Source of the DNA: Roseateles_B flavus
GTDB taxonomy: Bacteria > Pseudomonadota > Gammaproteobacteria > Burkholderiales > Burkholderiaceae_C
Assembly (NCBI RefSeq): GCF_039872765.1
Contig: NZ_JBDPZC010000006.1
Location: 1-64,000, forward strand
Direction: 5' to 3'
Length of the DNA: 64,000 nt
Of the stretch, positions 8,525-17,714 are shown piece by piece. The notes below the pieces were generated by a model, which saw only the letters and a program-made list of their open reading frames with translations, did no database searches and was not told where the DNA came from. Within the stretch, counting starts at the first letter, position 1. Each line of letters opens with the position of its first letter. The position numbers and the translations under genes are program-made.

Positions 8525-9204
8525 TGGCGCGCTTCCAGCACATAGCCCATGCCCCGGACTGTGTGCAGCAGCGGGCGCTCGAACGGCGAGTCCAGCTTGT
8601 TGCGCAGGCGCCGAACGGCGACTTCGACCACGTTGGTCTCGCTGTCGAAGTGCATGTCCCAGACCTGCTCGGCCAACTCGGTTCTGGACAGCACCTCACC
8701 TTGGCGCCGCAGTAGCAGACTAAGCAGGTTGAATTCTTTCACGGTGAGGTCCAGACGCTGACCCGCGCGAGTGGCCTTGCGCCGGATCAGATCGACATCA
8801 AGGTCCGCCAGGTGAAGCACTGTCGGTTCGGCGTCTGTGCGCGACGGCTGACTCCTGCGCAGCAGCACCTGAATGCGAGCCACCAGTTCGGAAAATGCAA
8901 ACGGCTTGACCAAGTAGTCATCCGCCCCCGTCTGCAAACCCTTGACTCGGTCCTCGACCTGTCCTCGGGCGGTGAGCATGAGCACTGGCGTCTGCTTGCT
9001 TTGTCTCAATGCGGTCAGAACCGCCAAACCGTCGATGCCGGGCAGCATGCCGTCCAGGATGAGCAGATCGTAGTCCCCCGTCGAGGCCAGATGCAGGCCG
9101 TCGATACCGGTATGGGCAAGGTCCACGACATAGCCCTCCTCACTCAAACCCTTGTGCAGGTACTCAGCGAGCTTTACTTCGTCTTCGATGACTAGCAGCT
9201 TCAT
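8521..9204 (-). CDS. czcR: OmpR-family heavy-metal response regulator
   Basis: A 227-residue response regulator. The receiver domain has the acidic pair in VIEDEVKLAEYL, the phospho-acceptor Asp in LLILDGMLPG (about residue 51) and the Lys in DDYLVKPFAF. The C-terminal winged helix (KEFNLLSLLLRRQGEVLSR, ETNVVEVAVRRLRNKLD) is of the OmpR type and closest in pattern to CzcR/CopR/CusR. The kinase gene follows with a four-base overlap. A perfect TGACAA-N2-TTGTCA palindrome lies 33 bases upstream of its start, which implies its own promoter and autoregulation inside the long czc run. Confidence 0.92.
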   Translation of the reverse strand: MKLLVIEDEVKLAEYLHKGLSEEGYVVDLAHTGIDGLHLASTGDYDLLILDGMLPGIDGLAVLTALRQSKQTPVLMLTARGQVEDRVKGLQTGADDYLVKPFAFSELVARIQVLLRRSQPSRTDAEPTVLHLADLDVDLIRRKATRAGQRLDLTVKEFNLLSLLLRRQGEVLSRTELAEQVWDMHFDSETNVVEVAVRRLRNKLDSPFERPLLHTVRGMGYVLEARQ

Positions 9205-9236
9205 ATCGACATTGTTACGTCAGGGCCTACGTCGCG

Positions 9237-9254
9237 GATGACAAACTTGTCATC
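9237..9254. promoter_or_regulatory. Predicted CzcR/CusR-type operator
   Basis: GATGACAA-AC-TTGTCATC is a perfect 8+8 palindrome with a 2-bp spacer. It matches the known CusR/HprR box core TGACAA-N2-TTGTCA of enterobacteria. It lies just upstream of czcR. A related palindrome stands between the two divergent czc operons at 17697-17714. Binding by CzcR is inferred from motif and position. Confidence 0.7.
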
Positions 9255-9307
9255 TGGGCGGGCAGACTTGGCGCGCTTGCCCAGAGTTTCTGGGCTTGGC
9301 GACATCG

Positions 9308-9511
9308 CTATCTTCGCTTGCGATTCTTCCTGCTTCGTGTTCGGTCGCGCGAGCGGTTTTGGACACGGCGCAGCTCGCGGATTTTTCGATTGCGGAAATG
9401 GAGGTAGCCGAAATAGGCGATGCCAACGACCAAGCCGATCACGACGGCAGTGACCATGAAGGCAACCATGTTGGGGTGCTTGTCGCGCCAGTGGGTCAAG
9501 TCATGAGTCAT
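9308..9511 (-). CDS. Small basic membrane protein in the czc operon
   Basis: A 67-residue frame starting MTHDLTHWRDKHPNMVAF with one membrane helix (MVTAVVIGLVVGIAYFGYLHF) and a very basic tail of repeated Arg/Lys (NRSRDRTRSRKNRKRR). It begins 7 bases after the lipoprotein gene, so it is probably cotranscribed. An in-frame ATG at 9556 would add 15 residues overlapping the lipoprotein gene. I recognise no family. The topology would place the tail in the cytoplasm. A membrane accessory of CzcD or CzcRS is only a guess. Confidence 0.55.
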   Translation of the reverse strand: MTHDLTHWRDKHPNMVAFMVTAVVIGLVVGIAYFGYLHFRNRKIRELRRVQNRSRDRTRSRKNRKRR

Positions 9512-9518
9512 GTAACGA

Positions 9519-10103
9519 TCAACCAACTCGCGTGGAAGGGGGGCTCCGCACATCAAGGTCTGCGATTACTCGGCAATCCAGCGCGAGGTCTGCCATGTTT
9601 TCCTTCTCAATCAGCCGCCAGTTGTAGCGGCCGTGCGAAGTCCAGAATCCAGAGCTGCGGTACAGCTCGATGAAGCGAACGCTGCCAGCCTGCCCCCCGA
9701 TCTCCAGCGCCGCTTCCTCGCCCTGCCATGTCAGCAAGAGCCGGTGCCTTCCTGACGAGAGGCGCAATCTGGCCATCGAAAACGGCGGAACCGTCAAACT
9801 GCGAAGTCCGTCAATTGATATGGGTACGGCACCGCCCACATCGCCAATACGTCTTCGGATCAGGTAGACGGAGATTGCATCGGCGACGGGCCCGAGTTCC
9901 CGGATGTCCCTCTCGGCCTCGACCGAAGGTGCCGGCGCATCACTGCAGATCAAGCGGCGCGGACGCTGCAGCACCAAGCATGCTTGGCCGCTGGCATTGA
10001 GCTTGCGTGGCGGTTGGCTGGCGCACCCGCCCAGGAAGACGACCGAACTCCATGCGCCCAAGCTGCCGCATGCTCTCAGGATCCATGAACGTCGTTGCCA
10101 CAT
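9519..10103 (-). CDS. Putative lipoprotein of the czc operon
   Basis: A 194-residue protein with an N-terminal basic stretch, a hydrophobic core and the lipobox LGGC at about residues 24-27, so it is probably a lipoprotein. The mature part has an SP...R-x-x-C segment, a strand-rich centre (LTVPPFSMARLRLSSGRHRL) and the aromatic patch YRSSGFWTSHGRYNWRL. I do not recognise the family. It starts 9 bases downstream of the czcD stop, in the same operon, which suggests an envelope role in metal tolerance. Confidence 0.65.
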   Translation of the reverse strand: MWQRRSWILRACGSLGAWSSVVFLGGCASQPPRKLNASGQACLVLQRPRRLICSDAPAPSVEAERDIRELGPVADAISVYLIRRRIGDVGGAVPISIDGLRSLTVPPFSMARLRLSSGRHRLLLTWQGEEAALEIGGQAGSVRFIELYRSSGFWTSHGRYNWRLIEKENMADLALDCRVIADLDVRSPPSTRVG

Positions 10104-10112
10104 GAGGTTCTC

Positions 10113-11039
10113 CTAGCTGGTTTGCCGAACGGCGGGCTGGTAGGTGTGCGCTGCCTCAGCCTCTTCGCAAGACTTCGATTCGAGCTGCAAGGTGACATGA
10201 TGGATCCCGAAATCACGGGACAAGAGGACATGGAGCGTGACCAGCAGGTTGTCCGCGTCGACCCTGTTGCGGTCGTAGACGATATGGCTCGTAAGGGTGT
10301 GCTTGCCGCTGCTCAGAGACCAAATGTGCAGGTCGTGCAGGTCTGTCACACCGCCGCACGTCCGAACGGCCTGCTCGATCTTGACCAGGTCAACGCCCTC
10401 GGGAACACCTTCGAGCAGGATGTTCAACGCATCCCTTAGCAGGATCCATGTCCGCGGCAGAACCCACAGTCCGATGCCGATGGCAACCACCGTGTCAACC
10501 CACACCCAGCCGGTGTAGCGGATCAGGACCGCGGCAGCGATCACGCCCAGCGAGCCGAGCATGTCGCTCCAGACCTCCAGGTAGGCACCCTTGAGGTTGA
10601 GGCTTTCATCTTTGCCGCTGCTGAGCAGCCGCATGCTGACCAGGTTGATCAGCAAGCCAAGCACCGCCACGATCAGCATGCCGGTGGTTTGAACCTCCGC
10701 CGGGTGGTTGAATCGCTGCCAGGCCTCATAGAGGATGTACAGGGCGACGGCGAACAACAGCATGGCGTTGAACGCTGCGGCCAGGATCTCGAAGCGGTAG
10801 TAGCCATAGGTGCGCCGACCGTCGGCGGGACGGCGACCAAAGCGCACGGCCGCCAGGGCCACACCCAAGGCGGCGGCGTCCGTAAACATGTGTGCAGCGT
10901 CGGCCAGCAAGGCCAGGCTGGCAAGCATCACGCCCGCGACTACTTCGGCGACCAGGAATGTGGAGGTGAGTGCGAGCGCTACCCATAGGGTGGCTTCGTT
11001 CTTGTTCGCAGGCACAGCGTGGGAATGCTTGTCGCTCAT
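10113..11039 (-). CDS. czcD: Cation diffusion facilitator zinc/cadmium/cobalt exporter
   Basis: A 308-residue CDF protein that exports Zn, Cd or Co from the cytoplasm by proton exchange. Six membrane segments are visible from about residue 16 to 190. The binding-site signatures are LLADAAHMFTDAAAL in TM2 (the H-x3-D motif) and LEVWSDMLGSLGV in TM5. The cytoplasmic C-terminal domain (DLHDLHIWSLSSGKHTLTSH) is the usual metal-sensing ferredoxin-like fold. A short His-containing head (SDKHSHAVP) precedes TM1. It sits between the P-II-like gene and the lipoprotein gene within the czc run. Confidence 0.92.
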   Translation of the reverse strand: MSDKHSHAVPANKNEATLWVALALTSTFLVAEVVAGVMLASLALLADAAHMFTDAAALGVALAAVRFGRRPADGRRTYGYYRFEILAAAFNAMLLFAVALYILYEAWQRFNHPAEVQTTGMLIVAVLGLLINLVSMRLLSSGKDESLNLKGAYLEVWSDMLGSLGVIAAAVLIRYTGWVWVDTVVAIGIGLWVLPRTWILLRDALNILLEGVPEGVDLVKIEQAVRTCGGVTDLHDLHIWSLSSGKHTLTSHIVYDRNRVDADNLLVTLHVLLSRDFGIHHVTLQLESKSCEEAEAAHTYQPAVRQTS

Positions 11040-11094
11040 CGCTCTAGATTTCTGATGTCACTTCGAAGGACAGGAATGGACTGTCAAGAGCCGG

Positions 11095-11430
11095 TCACTG
11101 GATTTCGACGGTGCTTGCGATATCTGCCACGTAGATCCAGCCCGAGTTGGGCTGACCCGTGTGGCCAGCGCTGCGAATCGCATCGACGAGGTCCTCGACA
11201 TGTGCGTCCTCGCAATGCAACTCCAGCTTGTATTCATTGACGACCTCGTCGCCAAGATCCAACGAGTAGTGGCGCTCGTCGTCGTCCAGAGGAACGAGAG
11301 AGCCCTTGACCATGTAGACGGTCAGGTTGTGCGCCCCGTTGCCGGCTACGGACCAGGCTGCAGTGCTCTTGAGGGCGCTGATCACATCACCGATGCGATT
11401 GCGATGGACATAGGCCTTGATCTCTTTCAT
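11095..11430 (-). CDS. P-II (GlnB/CutA-like) protein linked to the RND operon
   Basis: A 111-residue protein starting MKEIKAYVHRNRIGDVISAL, with the alternating beta-alpha pattern of the P-II superfamily, including the ending GWIYVADIASTVEIQ that resembles the GKIFV strand of GlnB. Its ATG overlaps the czcA stop (ATGA), so it is made with the pump. Classic P-II proteins report nitrogen status through a T-loop; the corresponding loop here is acidic (PLDDDERHYSLDLGDEV) and lacks the uridylylated Tyr context. Related proteins occur beside HME-RND pumps in many proteobacteria with undetermined function. A metal- or nucleotide-sensing gate of the pump is inference. Confidence 0.75.
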   Translation of the reverse strand: MKEIKAYVHRNRIGDVISALKSTAAWSVAGNGAHNLTVYMVKGSLVPLDDDERHYSLDLGDEVVNEYKLELHCEDAHVEDLVDAIRSAGHTGQPNSGWIYVADIASTVEIQ

Positions 11431-14400
11431 GACGGGGCTCCTTCAGCGGGTGGCGGGGCGGATGTTTCCGGCGGGAGGTGACGCGCTTTGCTCTCGGCGC
11501 GCAGTTCCAGCCACTCGTAAATCAGTGGCAGCAGCAAGAGCGTCAGCGCGGTCGAGGTGAACAGGCCGCCGACCACCACCGTCGCCAGCGGACGTTGTGT
11601 TTCCGCGCCAACGCCGGTCGAGAGCAGCATTGGGATCAGCCCGAGGATGGCAACCGACGCGGTCATGAGCACCGGGCGGAGCCGCAAGGCAGCACCTTCC
11701 CGAACGGCTTCCCGCACGGGTCGGCCGCGCCGTCTCAGATCGTTGAGAAAACTGACCATCACGATGCCGTTGAGCATCGCCACGCCAAACACCGCGATGA
11801 AGCCGATCGCCGAGGGCACGGACAGGTACTGTCCGCTGATGAACAGGCCGACGATGCCACCGATGATGGCAAATGGAACATTGGCAATGATCAACGCGGC
11901 ATGCCGCACCGAGTTGAAGGCGGTGTAGAGCAGCATGAAGATCAGGCCGATGGTCAGCGGCACGATCACCCCGAGTCGGGCCATCGCACGTTGCTGGTTC
12001 TCGAATGCTCCACCCCATTCGATCCAATAGCCTGCAGGCAGTTTGACCTGCGCGCTGATCCTCTCGTTGGCCTCCTTGACGAAGCTGTCGACATCGCGCC
12101 CCTTCACATCCAGCTGCAGCACCGAATAGCGCTGCAGCGACTCGCGCCGCACAAACGAGTAGCCCTCGTCGAGCGAGATCGAGGCAACCTGCGAAAACGG
12201 CACCAGCGCGCCCTCACCAGTGCGCAGCGGGATGGCGCCAATCGCCGTGGGATCGATCCGGAAACCATCGGCGAGCCGCACCGATATGTCGAAGCGTCTC
12301 GTGCCGTCTATCAGGGTCGAGACCGTCTGTCCACCGATGCCGGCCTGCACAACCTCCAGGATTTCATCGGCGTTGATGCCGTATCGGGACGCTGCCTCGC
12401 GGTTGACCTTGATGACCAGCTGTGGCTTGCCCTTGTTGGCTTCGGCCGACAGGTCTGCTGCGCCAGGCACTTTGTCCAGCACGCCCTTTATCTGCGAGCT
12501 CAGGCGATCCAAAGTTTCCAAGTCTTCGCCGTAAAGCTTCAGCGCAAGGGTGGCGCGCACTCCCGATATAAGTTCCTCCACTCGCGACTGGATTGGTTGG
12601 GTGGCGCCAAACACGGCGGTAGGCACGACCTTCTCCATGGCCTCCTGCATCTCGGCGGCGAGCTTGGGGTAGCTGATCTTCTCCGGCCACTCCGATTGCG
12701 GCTTTGTGTCGAGGTTGATCTCCATGTAGTTCACGTCGGTGGTCTCGCCACCCTCGGCGCGCCCGATGGTCGCAAGCACCGACCGCACCTGCGGAAACGT
12801 TTTGTGCAGTTCGTTGCTGACCACACTTGAGACACGGATCGATTCGTCCAAAGACGCAGAGGGAATGCCCGTCACTCGGAACTGGATCGTGCCTTCCTGC
12901 AAAGTGGGCATGAATTCCTTGCCGAGGAAAGGAAACAAGGCGAGAGACCCGATCAGGAGCAGCACTGCGGCGCTGATCACCAGCTTCTTGCGACCGAGCG
13001 CCCAGTCCAGCAAAGGCAGATAGCCTTTCTTACACCAACGTACAAGAAAGGTGTCTCGCTCCTCCTTGGGCTTCAGGATCATGGCGGCGAGCACGGGCAC
13101 GAGGGTGATTGACAGCAGCAACGAGCCAATCATCGCGAAGGTGATCGTGTATGCCATCGGCTTGAAAAGCTTGCCCTCCAGGCCCGTCAGGGAGAACAGC
13201 GGCATGAAGACGACGATGATGATCAGGATGGCGAAGGTGATCGGGTTCACCACTTCGCGGGCAGCCTCCAGGATCAGGCGCGTCTTGTGGATCGTCTTCC
13301 CGGATTCGCGGGCATGGGCCAGCAGCCGGAACGCGTTCTCGACCATGACGACCGCGCCGTCAACCATCATCCCGGTGCCGATTGCAAGCCCCGCCAGCGA
13401 CATCAGATTTGCCGAGACGGTGAACTGTTGCATCAGAATGAAGGCGATCAGCATCGCCATCGGCAATGTGACGATGACAACGATCGCGGAGCGGAACTCG
13501 CCAAGGAACAAGAACAGGATGATGGCGACCAGCACCGCTCCTTCGATCAACGAGTTTTGTGCGGTCTTGAGCGCCTTATCGACCAACTCGGTACGGTCGT
13601 AGATCGGATTGAGCTTCACACCCTTGGGCAGGGCAGCCTGCGCCGTCACCATCTTGGCCTTGACCGCATCCACGACGTTCTTGGCGTTTTCGTTCACACG
13701 GGCCAGGGCAATGCCCAGAACCGCTTCCTTGCCGTCGCGGGTCACTGCACCGAAGCGTGGAGCAGCGGCTTCCTTCACCTCGGCCACGTCTCGCACAAAG
13801 ATGGGCGAGCCGTTGCGCTCAGCCACGACGATCGAGGCAATGTCTGTGGTGCTGCTCACCAGGCCGAGGCCACGCACCAGGTACTGTTCAGAACCCAACG
13901 TAATGGACTGGCCGCCGACCTGCTTGTTGTTGGCGGTCAGGCGGTCCATCACGGCCTTGAAGGAAAGTCCGTACTTGATTAGCTTGCGTGGGTCGATCTG
14001 AACCTGGAACTGCTTCTCGTCACCACCCCATGAAATGACGTCGTCCACGCCTGCCGAGGTGCGCAGGATCAACCGCACAGTCCAGTCATGCAATGTGCGC
14101 AGATCCATGGCATTGAGCTTCTGGTCGGCCGACTCGATCGTGTACCAGAAGACCTGCCCAAGGCCGGAGCTGTTTGGACCGAGCACCGGGTCGCCGTAGC
14201 CCTGCGGCAGCCTGCCCTTGGCCTCTTGCAGTTTCTCGCCTACGAGACGGCGCGCGAAATAGATGTCGACATCGTCCCGGAAGTAGATGCCAACATAGGA
14301 CAAGCCGAACAGCGAGACCGACCGCACCTCCTCGACGCCGGGCAGACCGGCCATCGCACCTTCAATAGGCGTGGTCAGCAGCTTCTCAACGTCTTCCGCT

Positions 14401-14570
14401 GCGAGGCCGGGGGACTCCGTATAGATGTTGACCTGGATTGGGGTCACATCCGGAAAGGCATCCACGGGCACCTGACGAAAGGCCTGCACCCCAAGCCCGA
14501 TCAGAACCAGGAAGGCGACCAGCACCAGCACTTTGTAGCGCAAGGATGCATCGACGATGGCATTGAGCAT
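11427..14570 (-). CDS. czcA: HME-type RND efflux pump, inner-membrane subunit
   Basis: A 1047-residue RND transporter, the normal HME length, driving proton-coupled metal export through a CBA complex. It begins MLNAIVDASLRYKVLVLVAF and has the two large periplasmic loops and 12 helices of the family. The TM4 signature is AIGTGMMVDGAVVMVEN, unlike the DFG-type signature of the second pump at 21.6 kb and unlike the CusA signature at 39.4 kb, so this is a different HME subgroup. Zn, Cd, Co or Ni specificity cannot be fixed. It follows czcB by 15 bases and overlaps the P-II-like gene by four. Confidence 0.92.
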   Translation of the reverse strand: MLNAIVDASLRYKVLVLVAFLVLIGLGVQAFRQVPVDAFPDVTPIQVNIYTESPGLAAEDVEKLLTTPIEGAMAGLPGVEEVRSVSLFGLSYVGIYFRDDVDIYFARRLVGEKLQEAKGRLPQGYGDPVLGPNSSGLGQVFWYTIESADQKLNAMDLRTLHDWTVRLILRTSAGVDDVISWGGDEKQFQVQIDPRKLIKYGLSFKAVMDRLTANNKQVGGQSITLGSEQYLVRGLGLVSSTTDIASIVVAERNGSPIFVRDVAEVKEAAAPRFGAVTRDGKEAVLGIALARVNENAKNVVDAVKAKMVTAQAALPKGVKLNPIYDRTELVDKALKTAQNSLIEGAVLVAIILFLFLGEFRSAIVVIVTLPMAMLIAFILMQQFTVSANLMSLAGLAIGTGMMVDGAVVMVENAFRLLAHARESGKTIHKTRLILEAAREVVNPITFAILIIIVVFMPLFSLTGLEGKLFKPMAYTITFAMIGSLLLSITLVPVLAAMILKPKEERDTFLVRWCKKGYLPLLDWALGRKKLVISAAVLLLIGSLALFPFLGKEFMPTLQEGTIQFRVTGIPSASLDESIRVSSVVSNELHKTFPQVRSVLATIGRAEGGETTDVNYMEINLDTKPQSEWPEKISYPKLAAEMQEAMEKVVPTAVFGATQPIQSRVEELISGVRATLALKLYGEDLETLDRLSSQIKGVLDKVPGAADLSAEANKGKPQLVIKVNREAASRYGINADEILEVVQAGIGGQTVSTLIDGTRRFDISVRLADGFRIDPTAIGAIPLRTGEGALVPFSQVASISLDEGYSFVRRESLQRYSVLQLDVKGRDVDSFVKEANERISAQVKLPAGYWIEWGGAFENQQRAMARLGVIVPLTIGLIFMLLYTAFNSVRHAALIIANVPFAIIGGIVGLFISGQYLSVPSAIGFIAVFGVAMLNGIVMVSFLNDLRRRGRPVREAVREGAALRLRPVLMTASVAILGLIPMLLSTGVGAETQRPLATVVVGGLFTSTALTLLLLPLIYEWLELRAESKARHLPPETSAPPPAEGAPS

Positions 14571-14585
14571 GATGGGGTCCTTGAC

Positions 14586-15821
14586 TCAATGTTCGTCACT
14601 GATCTGCGACTTCAACAGTCTGGCCTTGAGCGCATAGCTGCCGGCCGCCACGACTTGCTCTCCGGCCACGAGGCCGGATTTCACGATGGTGCGCCCGGCC
14701 ATCTTGCTGCCGGGCAGTATGGCTCGCGGCTCATACCCACCGTGTTCAAAGACAAACACCGTGGGCTGGCCTTGCAGCAGGACAATGGCGGCGTCCGGCA
14801 CGCTCATCGCCTCCGGCAACCGGCCTCCATTCCCCGCCTTGCTCGGTGCGCTGGCGATCGTGGCGCTCGCGAACATTTCTGGTTTGAGACGGCCATCCTT
14901 GTTGTCCATCTCAATGCGCGCCTGCACGGTGCGCGAGTCCTTGTCCAGCAGGCTTGCCACATAGGTCACGCGCCCGGCAAAGGTTTCGCCGGGATACGCG
15001 TCGAGCGTGACAGTCGCGCTGGCGCCAACACGGACCTTGGATAGCATGGTTTCCCCGAGGTTGGCCTCGATCCACACCGTTGACAGGTCAGCCACCACCA
15101 AGATCGGCTCGTTGGGGCTGGCCAGGCTGCCCACAGTGACCTTCTTCTCGATCACCGTACCGGCAAAGGGGGCGACAACGGGAAAGGTCGAGACGACTCG
15201 CTGGTTCACCAGCTTGGGGGACACGCCCAGCAACCGCAGGCGATCTTCTGCGGCACGCAAGCTGGCCTGAGCCTTCTCGTGCTCAGCGGTAGCGCGCAGG
15301 AACTCCTTTTGCGGAATGATCTCTTCGGCATTGAGGGCGGTTGCTCGTTTGAGATCAGCTTCTGCGACACGGTCGGCCGATTGCGCCTGGATGAGGGCGG
15401 CGGAAGCCTCACCAACGGCAAGACTGTCAAGCACCGCCAGGGTCTGGCCAGGCTTGACCTTGTCCCCCAGATTGGCGTGCAAAGTTGCGATGCGCCCCTC
15501 CACGCGGGGGGCAACGCGCGCCATTCGATCCTGGTTCGCCCGAATCGTCGCCGTCACGGTCACCGTGTCGATGACGGCCTGGGGCGTGACCTTCTCCAGC
15601 TTGATGCCGGAGCGCGCGACCTCCTCAGGAGCCAGCTTGATCGCTGGGCCTTCATCATGGCCACCAGCACCCGAGGCCGCCTTGGCCGTGTTGAGAGCAG
15701 CAGGCGATTCGGTGGTCGGCTTTTCGGCGCCGCTGCAGCCACCTAGCGTCCATAGCAAGCCAGTCAACGCGGACGCGATAAAGAGCAGTTCGCCGGAGCG
15801 CAGCGTGCGTGTCATTGTCAT
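14586..15821 (-). CDS. czcB: Periplasmic adaptor subunit of the RND system
   Basis: A 411-residue membrane-fusion protein. The N-terminus is a lipoprotein-type signal (LLWTLGGCSG, lipobox Cys at about 29). It is followed by barrel, lipoyl and hairpin domains (RVEGRIATLHANLGDKVKPG, then an alpha-helical hairpin) and the second lipoyl half (VVAPFAGTVIEKKVTVGSLA). It links the inner-membrane pump to the outer-membrane channel. Its ATG overlaps the czcC stop by four bases. A short His segment (AGGHDEGP) at about 52-58 is less developed than in the second CzcB. Confidence 0.9.
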   Translation of the reverse strand: MTMTRTLRSGELLFIASALTGLLWTLGGCSGAEKPTTESPAALNTAKAASGAGGHDEGPAIKLAPEEVARSGIKLEKVTPQAVIDTVTVTATIRANQDRMARVAPRVEGRIATLHANLGDKVKPGQTLAVLDSLAVGEASAALIQAQSADRVAEADLKRATALNAEEIIPQKEFLRATAEHEKAQASLRAAEDRLRLLGVSPKLVNQRVVSTFPVVAPFAGTVIEKKVTVGSLASPNEPILVVADLSTVWIEANLGETMLSKVRVGASATVTLDAYPGETFAGRVTYVASLLDKDSRTVQARIEMDNKDGRLKPEMFASATIASAPSKAGNGGRLPEAMSVPDAAIVLLQGQPTVFVFEHGGYEPRAILPGSKMAGRTIVKSGLVAGEQVVAAGSYALKARLLKSQISDEH

Positions 15822-17122
15822 GGTTGAGTTCCTTGCGTGGACTGCCAGCCGGCGGCCAACTCCAGCGCGATTCGGGTGGCATGGAGATCAGTCAGGGCTT
15901 CGATGAGGTCGCGGCGGGCATCCAGCGCTTGCCTGTTAAAGACTATGAGTTCCAGCAGGCCAATCTCACCGGCCCGTTGAGACTTCAGCGAGAGCTGCTG
16001 GTTGTCGGACAGTGCCGGAAGCACCACGTCGCGCAGGCGTGCCACCCGTCGCTTCAGACTATCGAGCTTGGACCAGAGGATGCGCACCTGGGCTTGCACG
16101 TCGCGAATCGCCGCCGCGCGTTCAATTTCCGCTTGTCCCAGTTCCGCCGCGGCCTGACCGATACCTGCTGCGTTCCTCTTGAACAAAGGCAAAGGCAGTG
16201 AGACAGTCAGGGTGGTCAAGCGCTCACGGCCCATCAATGGACCTTCGCGGCCGACATTCACGCCCAGCGTGACGTCTGGATAGCGGCTGGATTGCTCAAG
16301 CTTCAGCTTGGCGCGAGCGCTCTCCTCGCGGGCGGCGATGGCGGCCAAGCGCGGCTGGTCGAGCACCCTAGCAAGCAATGAATCCAAACCATATGGCAAG
16401 GAGTCAGTCATGGCGGCCAGATCGCCTTTGACCACGCATGTGCGCGCAGGAGGCAGCTGAATCTTCTCTGCGAGCTCCCCACAAGCCTCCGTCAACTGTT
16501 CCTCGACCTGCGCCAGTTGGTTTCGCGCCCGTTCAGCCTCGACAGCAGTCACATTGGCGTCGAGCTTGGTGTCTTCGCCAGCGGCCCGGCGCTTTTGCAC
16601 GGCGGCAGCGGTGCTGTCGAAAAGTTGCACCGCCTGAGCCTCCAGCTGAAGCCGTTGCTGCAATGCAAGCACCCGGTAGAACTGTCGAGCCACATCAGCG
16701 CGCACCTGGCGGCGCAGATCCTCGATCTCCGCAGTCAGTGCAGTCAATGCCGCAGCGGTAGCGTTTCGACGATGGCCAGCTTGCCCGGCAATCTCCAGAG
16801 TCTGTGACAGGCTGGCGCTCCACTCCTTGCGACGCTCTTCTGGCAACCCAACTTGCGGGACCTCGCGTCGCGTGCCCTCGAGCACGAGTTGAGGGTTGTT
16901 GTACAGCAGCGCATTCGCGTCCGTGCGCGCGCCCTGAGTGGCAACGAGTTGAGCCTGGCGGGAGCGCAAGGCCGGATTGGCCTGCTCGGCCAACACCAGC
17001 GCGTCTTCCAGGCGCAGCGGAGTAGCGAGGTGGGAGGCCTCAACGGTCTTGGCGGGCTGGGCTGTCGCCGCCCATGGCGTCGTCGCCATCGCGGCTGCCG
17101 CTAGCAGCGTCTTCAATCGCAT
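15818..17122 (-). CDS. czcC: Outer-membrane factor of the RND system
   Basis: A 434-residue TolC-family channel subunit. It begins with a signal peptide (MRLKTLLAAAAMATTPWAATAQ) and has two repeated halves with long coiled-coil helices, as in the OEP repeats (LRLEDALVLAEQANPALRSR; ARLRDVVLPALSDNQQLSLK). It would trimerise in the outer membrane as the exit duct for this pump. It overlaps czcB by four bases and starts 91 bases after czcI. Confidence 0.9.
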   Translation of the reverse strand: MRLKTLLAAAAMATTPWAATAQPAKTVEASHLATPLRLEDALVLAEQANPALRSRQAQLVATQGARTDANALLYNNPQLVLEGTRREVPQVGLPEERRKEWSASLSQTLEIAGQAGHRRNATAAALTALTAEIEDLRRQVRADVARQFYRVLALQQRLQLEAQAVQLFDSTAAAVQKRRAAGEDTKLDANVTAVEAERARNQLAQVEEQLTEACGELAEKIQLPPARTCVVKGDLAAMTDSLPYGLDSLLARVLDQPRLAAIAAREESARAKLKLEQSSRYPDVTLGVNVGREGPLMGRERLTTLTVSLPLPLFKRNAAGIGQAAAELGQAEIERAAAIRDVQAQVRILWSKLDSLKRRVARLRDVVLPALSDNQQLSLKSQRAGEIGLLELIVFNRQALDARRDLIEALTDLHATRIALELAAGWQSTQGTQP

Positions 17123-17213
17123 CGAATTCTCCGGGCTGTGAAAACAACGGGGACGAACTCGGCGAGTCTTCAGCGCCCGGCGGGGCGCGATGGATTCTCA
17201 AGACATCGCCGAA

Positions 17214-17576
17214 TCAGGCGGCGATGCTTCGATCAGGTCGTTCAAGACCTGACGGGACGTAAGACTCGAACAGAAGCGTGGTGGGAAGCGCCGGCGCAGA
17301 GCCGAAGCACTCCGCATGCGACAGCTGACTCGGAAGAACCCCGGACGCTGCGCAGGAATGGCACACGCTGCAGTCTTCGTCCAGGACCAGCGACCCGACC
17401 TTGGCTTTCACGGTTGCGCCAGCTTCACCTTGACTGCCCGCCTGGTGCTGATGACCGTGATGCCCAAAGTGCGTGACGGACGTGGCGCTCTCGTGGCTGC
17501 AATAGATCGCTGCAGCCGCCCAGCAGAACTGGAGTGGCAGCACGATCAGCATCACGAGGACGATGTAGCGACGCAT
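17214..17576 (-). CDS. czcI: CzcI-like small exported protein
   Basis: A 120-residue protein: signal peptide MRRYIVLVMLIVLPLQFCWA, then a His-rich patch (HFGHHGHQHQ), a Cys cluster (EDCSVCHSC) and a C-terminal GLERPDR segment. CzcI of Cupriavidus, the first gene of czcICBA, is a small periplasmic protein of this kind affecting czc expression. It is the first gene of the minus-strand czc operon. The start at 17576 was chosen because the signal peptide begins there; the frame is open upstream to 17747 without coding character. Its end resembles those of the divergent gene at 17804 and the gene at 53346. Confidence 0.8.
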   Translation of the reverse strand: MRRYIVLVMLIVLPLQFCWAAAAIYCSHESATSVTHFGHHGHQHQAGSQGEAGATVKAKVGSLVLDEDCSVCHSCAASGVLPSQLSHAECFGSAPALPTTLLFESYVPSGLERPDRSIAA

Positions 17577-17696
17577 GTGGATCAGTGTAGCCACAGGAGG
17601 CAGACAGTGGAAAGGGGCCCTAACGATCAAGGGGACGAGTACGGCGCCGAAAACGCTGCTCGGTGGCCGGGCGTCGCTCCAGCGCGCCGCTCCCAA

Positions 17697-17714
17697 GATT
17701 ACAAATTTGTCATC
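17697..17714. promoter_or_regulatory. Predicted CzcR/CusR-type operator between divergent czc operons
   Basis: GATTACAA-AT-TTGTCATC differs at one left-arm position from the perfect palindrome upstream of czcR (9237-9254). It lies 120 bases from the czcI start and 89 bases from the divergent czcI-like start, so it could serve both promoters. The link to CzcR rests on motif identity and position. Confidence 0.65.

Noticed and set aside
11478..12830. Plus-strand 450-codon frame over czcA
   Set aside because: It is antisense to a strongly supported RND pump gene. The frame is open only because of high GC content.
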